From contig CM059584.1 in assembly GCA_030407085.1 (NCBI GenBank), forward strand, positions 139,676,001 through 139,740,000: a stretch of 64,000 nt of DNA. The letters are read 5' to 3'. Made by a program: the position numbers and the translations under genes. Every line of letters begins with the position of its first letter. Positions within the stretch are counted from its first letter, which is position 1. Shown piece after piece: positions 23,980-34,403 of this stretch. Source of the DNA: Trichopria drosophilae. Taxonomy: Eukaryota > Arthropoda > Insecta > Hymenoptera > Diapriidae. The notes beneath the pieces were generated by a model that worked only from the letters and a program-made list of their open reading frames with translations, was not told the origin of the DNA and did no database searches.

Positions 23980-24700
23980 CACTTTCTGAGGGTTTCCTGA
24001 ACATGAGTTCATAAAGATCTCACAATGATATTTTGAGTTTTTTACACATTTATTTTCTGTTTTGCCTATTTTTAACTATTTTTACGTTGCAGATATTTAT
24101 AAAATAACTATCATTCATCCATTATATAATATACGCTATATATTTAGAATTGTTGATATTTGGCCCCACTTACAAACAGCGATTCTGAAATTTCTTGACG
24201 ATCGAATTTCTTTGGCCTCTTATTTTATGTCATCATGTGGAACCTGTAATTTTGAATTTTAAAAAATCTGCAAATTTGTAATCAACTATTGCAAAATTCC
24301 TTAAACTTAATTTGTTTCCAATTTTTCATCCATCGTTTTTGTCCAAGAGTACCTTTTTATTGTCTTGTTAACGTTTCCAAAGACGTACTATGTCCTGAGG
24401 ATATTAAATGGCCACTTTTATCGTCTATATTTATCGTCCTGTTAACATCCTATAGGCGTTAGGACATCTTCAGGAGGATGTTCTCCAAGGATACTTATTG
24501 AAGGGTTCACAAGTGATAAAATCCACCTTTTATACTTTTCGCGGGTTTCCTATAAAAAAGTCCCGGAGAGCCCTATTCTAAAATGTTTAGTTTAAGCGCA
24601 AACGAGCCCGAAAGATGGAAAACGGAAGAGTCGTAGACGGCCGGACAGTAACCAGTGCTTTCCAGAGAGCACCCAGTACTCTCTGCTTCTTTCCATGTAT
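23980..24700. other. AT-rich DNA, nothing recognised
   Basis: No gene found. The sequence becomes less AT-rich near 24560-24700, next to the minisatellite. Confidence 0.4.
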
Positions 24701-24707
24701 AATCTAA

Positions 24708-24906
24708 CCAACAAAGGCAAAATGCAATAATCCAACCGGGAAAGGTAAGATCGTAAAATCCAACCAACAAAGGCAAGGTGTAATAATCCGACCTGCAAAG
24801 GTAAGATCGTAAAATCCATCCAACAAAGGCAAGATGTAATAATCCGACCGGCAAAGGTGAGATCGTAAAATCCGTCCACCAAAGGCAAGATGCAATACTC
24901 CAACCA
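24708..24906. repeat. Minisatellite: 56-bp dimeric unit built from two 28-bp halves
   Basis: ACAAAGGCAA recurs at 24711, 24767, 24823 and (as ACCAAAGGCAA) 24879, giving a period of 56. Each unit splits into two related 28-bp halves, one with AAAGGCAAGATGTAATAATC and one with AAAGGTAAGATCGTAAAATC. All three minus-strand frames stay open through it only because the repeat lacks stops in that direction. Confidence 0.9.
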
Positions 24907-24909
24907 AGG

Positions 24910-25325
24910 CAAGATAGTCTTATTTTATCACATTCGCAAGCAAACAATTCAAATAAGATGTACAATGGAATGGAAATAAATGAAATGCTGAGCTGCTGAT
25001 AATCTTTTGTTTCTAGGGTTTTTTGAATATAGGCTGAAATCTTTTATAAATTCGAGATTTTTAACACTAAAGATACTTTTATTTTATCACATTCGCAAGC
25101 CCGCGATTCAAATAAAATGTCTTAAACGATGCATTAAAACATTGATTGTTTTTAGATTGTTTTTAGTTTCCTATGCAGGGTAAAGATTTAATGCAGCGAC
25201 AAAGAAAGCTTAGGGCTTTGGGCCTTTTCAATATCAATTCAATGTTAGATTCGACTTCATCAACTACAGAAACCTTAAGCTGACAAGTTTCAAACAAATT
25301 GCATTACATTTTTCAACAGTCATCA
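24910..25325. other. AT-rich spacer
   Basis: A short direct repeat, TTATTTTATCACATTCGCAAGC, occurs at about 24913 and 25080, roughly 167 bp apart. Nothing else was recognised. Confidence 0.4.
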
Positions 25326-25329
25326 GCTA

Positions 25330-25740
25330 TATTTAACCTGCCATTTTGAATTGTGAATAAATAACATTCGATTCGTAATCAGCGACCACAAAACCCCCTT
25401 ACTAACATTTTTTGGGCAAATTGGATGGATTTTCAGAAAAGTCGTCCGCTATATTGGATCCTCCATTTTGAATTTTGAAAAACTAACAGCCGATTCGTAA
25501 TCAACGACACCGAAACCCCCAGGATAACGTGTTTCTAACCTATTGCATTTGATTTTTTAAAAGTCATCCGCCAATTTGAATCTTCTATTTTGAATTTTTA
25601 AAATCTGAATTCAGATTCGAAATCAGCGACCTTAAAAACCCCTGTGTAATAATTTTTAGACAAATTAGATCGATTTTCAAAAAAGTCGTCCGCCATATTA
25701 GATCCGTCCTTTTGAATTTTTAAAATCTGACTTCAGAGCC
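25330..25740. repeat. Three to four inverted copies of the dispersed monomer
   Basis: CGATTCGTAATCAGCGACC-type sequence occurs near 25370, 25493, 25615 and (truncated) 25738, each preceded by a CCATTTTGAATT-type block. Spacing is about 122 bp. All copies are minus-oriented. Confidence 0.75.
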
Positions 25741-25884
25741 GTCAACTTTCACCCCTCACATTTCCGAAACGGCGCATATGCTCACTTGGAAATGTTGCAG
25801 GAATTATTGGGTCAGCATATGTAACCAATTGGCATAAAAAAAGTTTGAATTTTCGAGGTATGAAAAAGGGGCATTTTTTGTATG

Positions 25885-26267
25885 GGGCTTGCAGAAGCTC
25901 ATTTCATTGTTGCGGCCATTTTGAGGCCGTTAGAATGATGTAGGGTATAAAAGTAAAATTTTTCCTTAAAATTGAAGTATTTTGTTCACCTTTATTCAGG
26001 GTTTCAATAAAATCCCAATACTCTAAGGGCTCGAAAAAAATTGGTAAGAATAAATATTTCCGACTTTTTTTTACATTTTTTTCAAATTCGGCGCCATATT
26101 GGAATTCCTAATGGCCGAAACTCAATTTTGACGTCGGAATCTTGAAGAGCGACCTCGAAAACAGTAGGATACGTATCTCTTAATTTTTGTTAACTTCCAT
26201 TTTGATACAAAATACTCGATTGAAATACAAGGAAGAAAAAGTGTCCTTTGGGTGTTAATGGGTTAAT
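25885..26267. mobile_element. Single surviving arm of the element seen at 34404-35934
   Basis: From CATTTCATTGTTGCGGCCAT through GTTAGAATGATGTAGGGTAT, AAAATTGAAGTATTTTGTTC, CGGCGCCATATTGGAATT and CTTGAAGAGCGACCTCGAAA, this stretch matches 35583-35900 closely. It ends GGGTGTTAATGGGTTAA. The opposite arm is missing, so this copy is truncated or was invaded. Confidence 0.7.
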
Positions 26268-26279
26268 GTGTGATACCTT

Positions 26280-26590
26280 ACATTCAATCAATTAATGCCT
26301 TATGTAGACAATCAATCACAACGAAAAAAAACATAAGACACTGATTTTTAAATGTAAAAAAAGTAGGAGATAAAAGGTGGGTCTCTGAGAAACCCATCCC
26401 AGCAATCGAATTTGGATAGAGTTGTATAGAATTGGATGCAATTATTAAATTCTGAATCCATGCTTTGGTCAACGGTGAATCCATTTTAATACGTAAATAC
26501 AATTCTATTCATTCATACAAATAAAAAGGTTACTTTCTGAATTCATATTAATCCAAAAAAAGTTTTCTTTTTAAAAATTAAATCTTAAAT
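26280..26590. repeat. Flank of the invaded repeat around the 26592-28530 element
   Basis: The sequence before the insertion (TTCATTTCAATCC-like, AAAAAAAGTTTTCTTTTTAAA) continues after it at 28531-28720 as two further units of roughly 85-95 bp containing TCCGTATTCAACATTACG. This marks an older tandem repeat split by the transposon. Confidence 0.6.
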
Positions 26591-26591
26591 A

Positions 26592-28530
26592 CAGTACCGC
26601 TCAAAAGTATGCGCGCACCCTTGCGGAATTTTGGCAAAATTAAAATGTTGATATCTCATCGCCAACTTAACGTAAGGGAAAAATAAGAAAAGGGAATTAA
26701 AGAGGAGACTTTCAGCTTCTCATTCGCGGTAGTTTCATTTCTATATATACATTTCTCTATGAACTATGCTCGATTTACTAAAGTCATTTTTTCGAATTAT
26801 TTTTTTCTTTTTCAATCCGCTCCCATTTTTTTTAAAATGACTGTAGGAGAAATGTACAACGTGTATTCGAAAGGTAATTTCTATAGCTTTAATTTGCCTC
26901 TTCGGGATTTTGTCTAATATTTCTATGCAAAAACTTATTCAATTTTGAACAAAATAATGTGATTTTTTTCTGTCTGCTATATCTCGGAAAATTGACGTGA
27001 TATAACAAATATTTAAGAAACAGAAAGTTTAATTTTTTAATTGTCTATTGGCTGAAATTTTTTCAAATTTTTAGAAGGAAATTTTTTTCATCCTATTTTT
27101 GTCAAATTTACGCTTTTGTGCTGCGAATATTAACAGATCTAGATTTGCATTTCAACTATGCTCAGTTTGCGATATATTCATGTACACTTATTTATAAATG
27201 AACAATGAAAATTATTTTAACACTATACATAGAAAGTATCAACAATTGTATTCATGTATATTACGTACATATTTATTAAATTTTGCTTTCTTCAAAAAAA
27301 ACACCACGCGCTTTGTGTGAAACATCCTAATAGTAAAGACAAAAATAATCTTAAACTTGATCATAGTTTAAATGCAACTTTGCATTCAAAAATGATTGTT
27401 ACACAACAAATGTCGAAGTCGACAAAATACGGTAAAATAAAATTTCCTTCTAAAAATTTAAAATAATTTCAGCCAATAGATAATTAAAAAATGAAACTTT
27501 TTGTTTCTTAAACATTTTTTATATCACGTCAATTTTCCGAGATATAGCAGACTGAAAAAAAAGCACATTAATTTGTTCAAAATTGAATAAGTATTTGTAA
27601 AGAAATATTAGACAAAATCCCGAAGAGGCAAATTAAAGCTATAGGAATTACCTTTCGATTACACGTGGTACATTTCTCCTGCAATCATTTATAAAAAAAT
27701 TGGAGCGGATTGAAAAATAAAAAAATAATACGAAAAAATGACTTTAGTAAATCGAGCATAATTCGTAGAAAAATGTATATATTGAAATGAAACTACAGTG
27801 TTCCCCGTCCTAACTCATAATTTTCGTTCCGAGCAAGATGGGGGCCCTGTCCTAACTCACCCCCCCCCCCCCACCCCCACTTTCGCATCAGTTCGACGTT
27901 TCTTGGGTATGTACGCGCATGCGCTTTCAGGCTATGCTCTGCTTGGTGCGTGTATAACCTCACTTTGATTATTGTGAATTGTAATACTAATCGATTGTGC
28001 GAATTAATTATTACGAAAAAAAAAATTACACGATGAACAATTACTTGGAGTGTGAAGACGATTCAGATGCATTCGGAATCAAGGCATCTGCATTGAATGT
28101 AAATGCATCCAACTAAAATGAACCATCTGAACCTAAAAAAGTAAATTCTTCAACATAAAAATGATCGAACCGTGCCTGTAAGGTTACGTTCGCAAAATCT
28201 ATTATACACGTACGTATATACATAAACTCAATCAGCTGAGTACGAGCCCTGCGCATCCGCATATGTCCCAGTGTGGCTATATAATTATCATATGGTGGGG
28301 AAAGGCTCAAAGGGGAAAATACGAGTTTGGACGGGAAAGAAATATGAGTTAGGACAGTAATGTGAGTTAGGACAAGATGAGTTAGGACGGGGAGCACTGT
28401 ACCACGACTGAGAAGCCTCTTTAATTCCCTTTTTTTATTTTTCCCGTACGTTGACTTGGCCATGAGATATCAACAATTTTAATTTAACCAAAATTCCGCA
28501 AGGGTGAGCTCATACTTTTGAGCGGTACTG
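26592..28530. mobile_element. Tc1/mariner-like non-autonomous element with long inverted arms
   Basis: The ends are CAGTACCGCTCAAAAGTATG and its reverse complement, with TA on both sides (26590-26591 and 28531-28532). The arms extend inward with further inverted stretches (26640-27110 against 27440-27795 plus 28402-28500). No transposase remains. The right arm is split by the element at 27796-28399. Confidence 0.85.
27796..28399. mobile_element. CAGTG-ended MITE inserted in the arm of the preceding element
   Basis: The ends are CAGTGTTCCCCGTCCTAACT and CAGTGCTCCCCGTCCTAACT (inverted), with TA duplications at 27794-27795 and 28400-28401. Removing it rejoins GAAACTA to CCACGACTGAGAAG. The intact left arm of the host reads the same on the other strand (GAAACTACCGCGAATGAGAAG), so insertion into a TA is directly visible. 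Confidence 0.9.
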
Positions 28531-28855
28531 TACATCCGTATTCAACATTACGAATTCAAAACTGTCTCAGTGTATTCATTTCAATCCAAAAATAGTTTCC
28601 TTTTTAAAAACGAAATATTGAATGCATCCGTATTCAACATTACGGATTCAAAACTATCTAAGCGTATTCATTTCAATGCAAAAAAAGTTTTCTTTCAAAA
28701 AATAAACTTTGAAATCTGTATTTATTTGTATTCTTATACTGTTTCCGATTGTATTAGTATAATATTGTGTCCGTAAAATTGAATATAGATGTATTACTTT
28801 TTCTGAAATTTAATCCGGCAAATTACGCTTCCGATTGTATTCATAAAATTGAATA

Positions 28856-29697
28856 CAGTAGGACCTCTCTTATTCGAACCTCTCTTATTCGAATTGCCTT
28901 TGTTATTCTAATTGTCCAGCCTCTCTTATTCTAATCGTTCCCCACAAGTCTTCTCCCACTATCCCACGAAAAGTCAACGAAAAATATTGTCCAAGAATCG
29001 CAAGCAAAGTAAGTGGGGGTAAGGGGAAAATTAAGGTACGTTTTCATGGAGCGGAAAATATCCAGATATTTCCCCCCCTCTTAGCGTAATTGCAGCTAGA
29101 TATGCGCTTAAATAGTTGGACTATGTCCAACTATTAAATATTGGTTGGATTTTAAAATTGAATTTCGTCATTGGTAATTTGGGCAGTTTATATCTTCATA
29201 TTTATTTTATATAATTACTTAAATCTACTCAAATAATAAATATTTACATTTTTATCAAGGAGATTATCGTTATTCTCGACATTTCTTTAAAATCCCATGC
29301 GTTGATCTTTCGTGCGACCATCATAACCTCAAAATTGCAAAAATCAAAATAAAACTAAATAATTTCTATTTTTCTTTCTTTTTAACGATTCCAGGCAAGA
29401 AAGAGAAGCAAATATAAAACGATTTTTCATAAATTCAGAAAACAGGGCTTTTTATGCATTAATTTTTTTAAATAAAATTTTAAATTATATATCCAGATAT
29501 TTTACGCTCCATGAAAACGAGGGAAAGGCGATTTTGGTCAGATATTATATCGCGGCGATTTTGTGCAGGTGGGGGTGAAAAGATGGTAGAGTGGGGGAAA
29601 TATCCGGATATTTTTCGCTTCATGAATTAAGACCTTTAGAATTAGAGAGGTCGGCGCCATCTTGAAAAACTTTACTAATTAGAATAAGAGAGGTCCA
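28856..29697. mobile_element. CAGTAGGACC-type MITE, enlarged by an insertion
   Basis: It starts CAGTAGGACCTCTCTTATTC after TA. Its right end AATAAGAGAGGTCCAGAT has lost the last bases of the CTACTG terminus. The compact sister copy is at 34450-34629. Compared with it, this copy has an extra block of about 0.6 kb between GGGGAAAATTA and AGAGAGGTCGGCGCC. Confidence 0.8.
29036..29640. mobile_element. Element inserted inside the 28856-29697 MITE
   Basis: The ends are related inverted sequences: AAGGTACGTTTTCATGGAGC followed by GGAAAATATCC on the left, and GGATATTTTTCGCTTCATGA then ATTAAGACCTT on the right. A third copy, inverted relative to the left end, lies at about 29490-29521 (CCAGATATTTTACGCTCCAT). 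TTA next to both borders may be the target duplication. Confidence 0.65.
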
Positions 29698-29839
29698 GAT
29701 GGATTTCTTTCTTCGGAATTCAATCCATTTGAATACATATTTACGGAGTCAAAGTATGAATTCAAAATGAATTGAAATTTTCAATCCAATTCTATCCAAT
29801 CTCGATTGGTGGGACTGCGACGCAAAGGGCTAAAGAGTT

Positions 29840-30369
29840 AAATTATATTCCCCTAGGTCTAGTAATTTTACCCTAGAAGGGCTATCACAAGTCAGTTCAT
29901 GTTTTCTCGCTATCGGCGCTACAATCGTTTGTGACATATATGTACGTGTCCAGTTGTATACACATAACACATGAACATACATGTAAATAATATACACAGG
30001 TAAAAGTGTAACTTATAACAACATGGTAGATGCACACTCCGCACGTGAAAGTCAACAAAAATCCTTACATGCACCATGATTCGAAATCCGAATTCGTAAA
30101 GTATAATTATACTTTCGAGCATTACGAGTTCTTCCATGTGTTCCATTTCTGACTCCATTTCGTAAAGTAAACAAGTAAGTACTCCATTTTTACGAATAAA
30201 TCCCAAGGTCTTGCTTTGACAGGCGGAGATTGAACTACTCCAATTTCCCTCATGTCAAACATAACCTTACCGGTACAGCAAAACAAATTCACAACAAAAT
30301 GTATTTCAAACAAACCCCTTTCCTTTTTACAAGTTTGTCTTACAAGTTTCATTAATTTTTAGGTTAAAC
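29840..30369 (+). promoter_or_regulatory. UPF2 upstream region and 5' leader
   Basis: A T-rich tract ending TTAATTTTTAG lies seven bases before the ATG (GTTAAAC-ATG). The leader may therefore be spliced, with the coding exon starting at about 30363. The bases before the start (AAAC-ATG) fit the usual insect start context. No firm TATA box or initiator was picked out. Open frames on the minus strand here are not supported. Confidence 0.45.
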
Positions 30370-33300
30370 ATGACGGATGTTACGGGAGAAGAATGTCCCC
30401 CTGAAAATGCAGAATCAAACTCCATGGCTGAGGAAGATCAGCGGTACCTCGAAGAATATGTTAAAGAAACCGAACAGAGGCTTGCGTACAAAGAAGAGGT
30501 TCGATCCACCAACGTCAATGTGACTCGTCCCCCCGATTCTTATTTCAGCAAGCTCGATTCCAGCTTGAAGAGAAATACCACATTTGTTAAAAAGTTAAAA
30601 AACTTCAGTGCTACTCAACTCGATGCCTTTCTCAAGGATATGGCTAATCTTAACCTAACCAAGTACGTCAGCGAAGTTGCGACTGCGTTGGTAGACGCCA
30701 AACTCAAAATGACAGATGTGGGTCCTGTCATTAAAGCTTGCAGTTTTCTCCATCAAACCTATGTCGATTTTTCTACACAATTCTTCGAAAACTGGCAGAA
30801 GATTCTCTCTTTTAAAGTGGGTGACAAAATTGCCAATCCCAGTAAATTACGAGTTGATTTAAGATTCTATGCAGAATTAATAAACGCTGGAATCTTCACT
30901 CACAAACAAGGTCTCCCCTTACTAGGATCTGCCTTAACAGTCCTGATTAATATGGACAAAGAAGAGCACAACAATGCTAACATTATTCTAAGTTTCTGTC
31001 GTCATTGCGGGGAAGATTACGCTGGACTCGTACCAAAAAAAGCACGAGAGTTATCCGAGAAATTGAACATTGCAATACCAAAAAGCAAAATGTTATCTCC
31101 AGATAAACAGCAAAATGTTCGATCGTTGCTTAGAGATTATTACAACTCGCTATGCAAACATTTGCTGAAAGAGCACAAGGAATTACAAGCGTTCGAAAAA
31201 CAAAACCGCAAAATCCTCCAAACTCGTGGTGAATTAAGTTCCGAGCGTAAAGAAAAATTAGAAGCTCTTCAACTTTCTTACGAGCGACTAGTCGCAAGTG
31301 TACAAAATTTCTCTGATGTTCTGGACGAACCAGTCGTGGATCTTCCAGTAGACGCAGATGCGAAAATAGAAACGGAAGAAGCTTTAAAAATGATCAGCGA
31401 AGGTGAAGAGAACAGCATCCTCGAAGATATGTGGGGTGACGAAGAAACTCGAAGATTCTACGAAGTCCTTCCAGACTTAACCGTATTCCTGCCAGGTCCT
31501 CCGCAGCCTTCACTTCCCAGTTTCGAACCTCTCCCAGAAGAAGTCCTCGACGAAGATTTAAACTTCGAGGAACTGGACGAAGATATTGAAAATCGTCCAG
31601 AGCCCGAACCTGTCGAAGTGGAAATAGAAGAGCCGCAAGTGTCGAACATTAGCAACAAAATCCTTCTCGATGCCTTCCTCACACAAATGCCAAATTGCGT
31701 AAACCGCGAAATGATCGACAATGCAGCGGTCGATTTTCTTATGAACCTCAACACGAAACACAATAAAAAGAAACTCATCAAAGCCCTCTTCGGCGTTTCT
31801 AGAATTCGACTCGATCTTTTACCCTTCTACGCCAGACTCGCAGCTATCCTTTTTCCGGTAATGCCAGAAGTTAGCAACGATCTCTGTTTAATGTTGAAAC
31901 ACGACTTCAAATATCATGTGCACAAAAAAGACCAAATTAATATCGAATCGAAGATTAAAGTTGTCCGATATATTGGGGAACTTGTGAAATTTAAACTTTA
32001 CTCTAAAATCGAAGCTTTATACTGCCTGAAAGTGCTATTACACGACTTCACTCACCATCACATCGAAATGGCTTGCAACCTTCTCGAAACTTGCGGAAGG
32101 TTTCTCTTTTGTTCTCCAGATTCTCATCAGCGGACGAAAGTATACCTTGAGCAAATGATGCGAAAGAAAGCTGTCACCGCACTCGATTCTCGGTATGTAA
32201 CAATTATCGAAAACGCTTACTACTTCGTCAATCCGCCAGAGTCGACTGGAGCGGTAGCTCGAAAGGAACGACCGCCCATGCAAGAATTCATTCGAAAACT
32301 GCTGTATCAAGACCTCTCCAAGATTAATACTGACAAAGTGCTAAAGTGGATGCGAAAACTTGACTGGGAAGACGAAAATGTGTCAACATATGCCATAAAG
32401 TGTCTGACTGCTGCCTACAATGTAAAATATTTAAACATCCGATGTGTTGGAAGTTTACTTGCGGGTTTGGTTGCACATTACGAATCGGTGGGGCCATTAG
32501 TAGTTGATGGTGTTCTAGAAGACATACGAATCTGCATGGAAGTCAATTTACCGAAATTAAACCAACGGAGAATCGCAATGGTTAAATATCTCGGCGAGTT
32601 GTACAATTATCGAATGGTTGAAAGCAGTGACATTTTCGGTACTTTGTATCTTCTGATTACGTTTGGAGTAAGTACTGATCATTCGACTCAAAGTATTCTA
32701 GATCCCCCGGAACATCTTTTCCGTATTCGATTAGTGTGCACGCTACTTGAGACGTGCGGTCAATATTTTAGCGGCGGATCGAGCAAGAAGAAACTGGATT
32801 ATTTCTTGATATTCTTCCAACATTATTATTGGTTTAAACGGTCTGATGTTGTATGGAACGGTGATAATACGTTTCCAGTGGGAGTGGACTACATGTTTCG
32901 TGATACATTAGCGATGCTGCGACCAAAAATGCAACTTTTCAAGTGCTACAAAGAAGCACAGTGCGCTGTAGAAGAGCTGCGAAATACTCTGTATCCTCAA
33001 TTGGTTAACAATATTCAAGAACCCAACGAATCGGACATGAGCGTAATTCCAGAAGTTGAAGAAGAAACTCCTGGAATGCCTGCGCCTGGAAACGGTAGCG
33101 GTGATGCGAAAGGAGTTGCGGAATTACATTTCGAGGAGGCGGAAGAGCTAGACTGTTCGGAGGCACAATCGGATGAGGAATGGATCAACGATCGACTTGA
33201 TCAAGGAGCCGGAACGCAAGAAAACACTCAAGGGGACCAAAGTCTCTCCGAAGGAAACAGCGGAGTTATAATGGACGCTTCGGAACTCGTCGCTGCGTTA

Positions 33301-33804
33301 CCTTCTGGTCCTAAGCGTGTGGAATGTCCGGAAGACGAAGACTTCCTTTCAGCCCTTGACAAAATGGTATCCGACAACATTGCCCAACGACAAACTGCAA
33401 AAATGCAACATGTTGATATCTCCGTGCCCCTTCATGTGAAGAGCACGAAGAAAACGTACGAACAACTGCACGAAGGTCCGTCGGATAACACGACGATGGA
33501 CTTTGTTTTAATGCTGCGCAAAGGCAACAAGCAACAGTACAAAAATCTCGCGGTTCCAGTATCGAGCGAACTGGCGATGAACCTCAGAAACCGAGAACAA
33601 GAACAAAAGGAAGAAAAGGAACGTGTGAAAAGACTGACTCTGAATATAACCGAGCGACAGGAAGAAGAGGATTACCAGGAAGCGATAAGTCAGGGTACAA
33701 GACCAGTGACGGTGAATCTTAATCGCGAGCGCAGACAGAAATATAATCATCCGAAAGGAGCGCCTGACGCTGATCTCATTTTTGGACCTAAAAAGATCCG
33801 GTGA
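30370..33804 (+). CDS. Upf2: UPF2, nonsense-mediated mRNA decay scaffold (regulator of nonsense transcripts 2)
   Basis: UPF2 bridges UPF1 and UPF3 on exon-junction complexes and activates the UPF1 helicase so that transcripts with premature stops are destroyed; it acts mainly in the cytoplasm. The 1144-residue product shows the family layout. A first MIF4G domain spans about residues 55-290 (SYFSKLDSSLKRNT, FCRHCGEDYAGLVP). A second spans about 428-625 (DAFLTQMPNCVNREMID, RLDLLPFYARLAA, HHHIEMACNLLETCGRFLF). A third, the UPF3-binding MIF4G, spans about 634-860 (VDGVLEDIR, VKYLGELYNYRMVES, DPPEHLFRIRLVCT). An acidic linker follows at about 880-975. The C-terminal UPF1-binding segment is about 985-1144 (DFLSALDKM, RKGNKQQYK, HPKGAPDADLIFG). 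Vertebrate UPF2 is somewhat longer, mainly because of a lysine/glutamate-rich N-terminal extension that is lacking here. The frame is uninterrupted, which is notable among intron-rich surroundings. Neighbour: pICln ends tail to tail 465 bases downstream. Confidence 0.97.
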   Translation: MTDVTGEECPPENAESNSMAEEDQRYLEEYVKETEQRLAYKEEVRSTNVNVTRPPDSYFSKLDSSLKRNTTFVKKLKNFSATQLDAFLKDMANLNLTKYVSEVATALVDAKLKMTDVGPVIKACSFLHQTYVDFSTQFFENWQKILSFKVGDKIANPSKLRVDLRFYAELINAGIFTHKQGLPLLGSALTVLINMDKEEHNNANIILSFCRHCGEDYAGLVPKKARELSEKLNIAIPKSKMLSPDKQQNVRSLLRDYYNSLCKHLLKEHKELQAFEKQNRKILQTRGELSSERKEKLEALQLSYERLVASVQNFSDVLDEPVVDLPVDADAKIETEEALKMISEGEENSILEDMWGDEETRRFYEVLPDLTVFLPGPPQPSLPSFEPLPEEVLDEDLNFEELDEDIENRPEPEPVEVEIEEPQVSNISNKILLDAFLTQMPNCVNREMIDNAAVDFLMNLNTKHNKKKLIKALFGVSRIRLDLLPFYARLAAILFPVMPEVSNDLCLMLKHDFKYHVHKKDQINIESKIKVVRYIGELVKFKLYSKIEALYCLKVLLHDFTHHHIEMACNLLETCGRFLFCSPDSHQRTKVYLEQMMRKKAVTALDSRYVTIIENAYYFVNPPESTGAVARKERPPMQEFIRKLLYQDLSKINTDKVLKWMRKLDWEDENVSTYAIKCLTAAYNVKYLNIRCVGSLLAGLVAHYESVGPLVVDGVLEDIRICMEVNLPKLNQRRIAMVKYLGELYNYRMVESSDIFGTLYLLITFGVSTDHSTQSILDPPEHLFRIRLVCTLLETCGQYFSGGSSKKKLDYFLIFFQHYYWFKRSDVVWNGDNTFPVGVDYMFRDTLAMLRPKMQLFKCYKEAQCAVEELRNTLYPQLVNNIQEPNESDMSVIPEVEEETPGMPAPGNGSGDAKGVAELHFEEAEELDCSEAQSDEEWINDRLDQGAGTQENTQGDQSLSEGNSGVIMDASELVAALPSGPKRVECPEDEDFLSALDKMVSDNIAQRQTAKMQHVDISVPLHVKSTKKTYEQLHEGPSDNTTMDFVLMLRKGNKQQYKNLAVPVSSELAMNLRNREQEQKEEKERVKRLTLNITERQEEEDYQEAISQGTRPVTVNLNRERRQKYNHPKGAPDADLIFGPKKIR

Positions 33805-34094
33805 ACTGTGATATTCTCATTGACGAATGGGTGAAAACTTCTCGTGCCTGAAGAAGCAAAGGCCAGGTCGATCTTCGTTCGGCATTGACGGCGAATGTAG
33901 TACGAATAGGGCTCGAAAAACGAGTTTGTAATGTACAAATGATTCTAGATGTTTGAAAGAAATGCAATTTCTTTCTTACGCTGCTAAGTATCGAGAGATG
34001 AAAAGACAAGGTTTTTTTTTCTTTCACAAATAATCTTTTAAACGTTTGGTTGATTACTTTTATCTAAGAAATCACCATGTACAAAATGAATATA

Positions 34095-34100
34095 AATAAA
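34095..34100 (+). terminator. UPF2 polyadenylation signal
   Basis: AATAAA lies about 290 bases after the UPF2 stop, followed by a GT/T-rich stretch (GTGTTTGTCTTTCTGTG, about 34118-34134). This is the expected arrangement of signal and downstream element. Confidence 0.75.
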
Positions 34101-34268
34101 ACTCAGTGATTCGAGACAGTGTTTGTCTTTCTGTGCACACGGTTAATGAGACTGGTGTACATCTACCGGAGTTCTTATACGTGAAACGATAACGCAGATT
34201 AGATTAATTTGTAACTAAATGCACGAAATTACAAGCGTCGATTCGAGATTTCGTGTCGTTGTTATTCT

Positions 34269-34357
34269 CTATGGATCCTCTTCTGCATCCTCGAACTGAC
34301 CGGCTTCGACATCCATCGCTTCCTCCATATCGGTCCCATTGTGACTTGCAATTTCTC
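34269..34357 (-). CDS. icln: pICln, last coding exon
   Basis: pICln is a chaperone that holds Sm proteins in a ring-like precursor and hands them to the PRMT5 methylosome and SMN complex for spliceosomal snRNP assembly. On the minus strand, AAAATTTCAG is followed by 89 bases. Completed by one G from the previous exon, these read GEIASHNGTDMEEAMDVEAG then QFEDAEEDP and a TAG stop (34271-34269). The AGQFEDA tail matches the conserved C-terminus of animal pICln. Phase 1 fits the donor at 56562 exactly. No canonical AATAAA follows on the minus strand before the UPF2 signal. A weak GATAAA variant sits at 34064-34059, and if it is used the two 3' ends overlap. Confidence 0.92.
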
Positions 34358-34403
34358 CTGAAATTTTATAAAATGTTTTTTTTTTAAATTGTTGATGATA
34401 ATT

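Noticed and set aside
24708..24906. CRISPR-like array
   Set aside because: Units are contiguous and diverged with no unique spacers, and the genome is eukaryotic.
24573..24965. 130-codon minus-strand open frame with tryptophan-rich repeats
   Set aside because: It is a translation of the 28/56-bp minisatellite. All three frames are open and the period is not a multiple of three.
9548..34357. Treating the exon at 9548-9638 as the end of pICln
   Set aside because: pICln has its own stop and conserved C-terminus at 34269, and the 9548 exon resembles no part of pICln.
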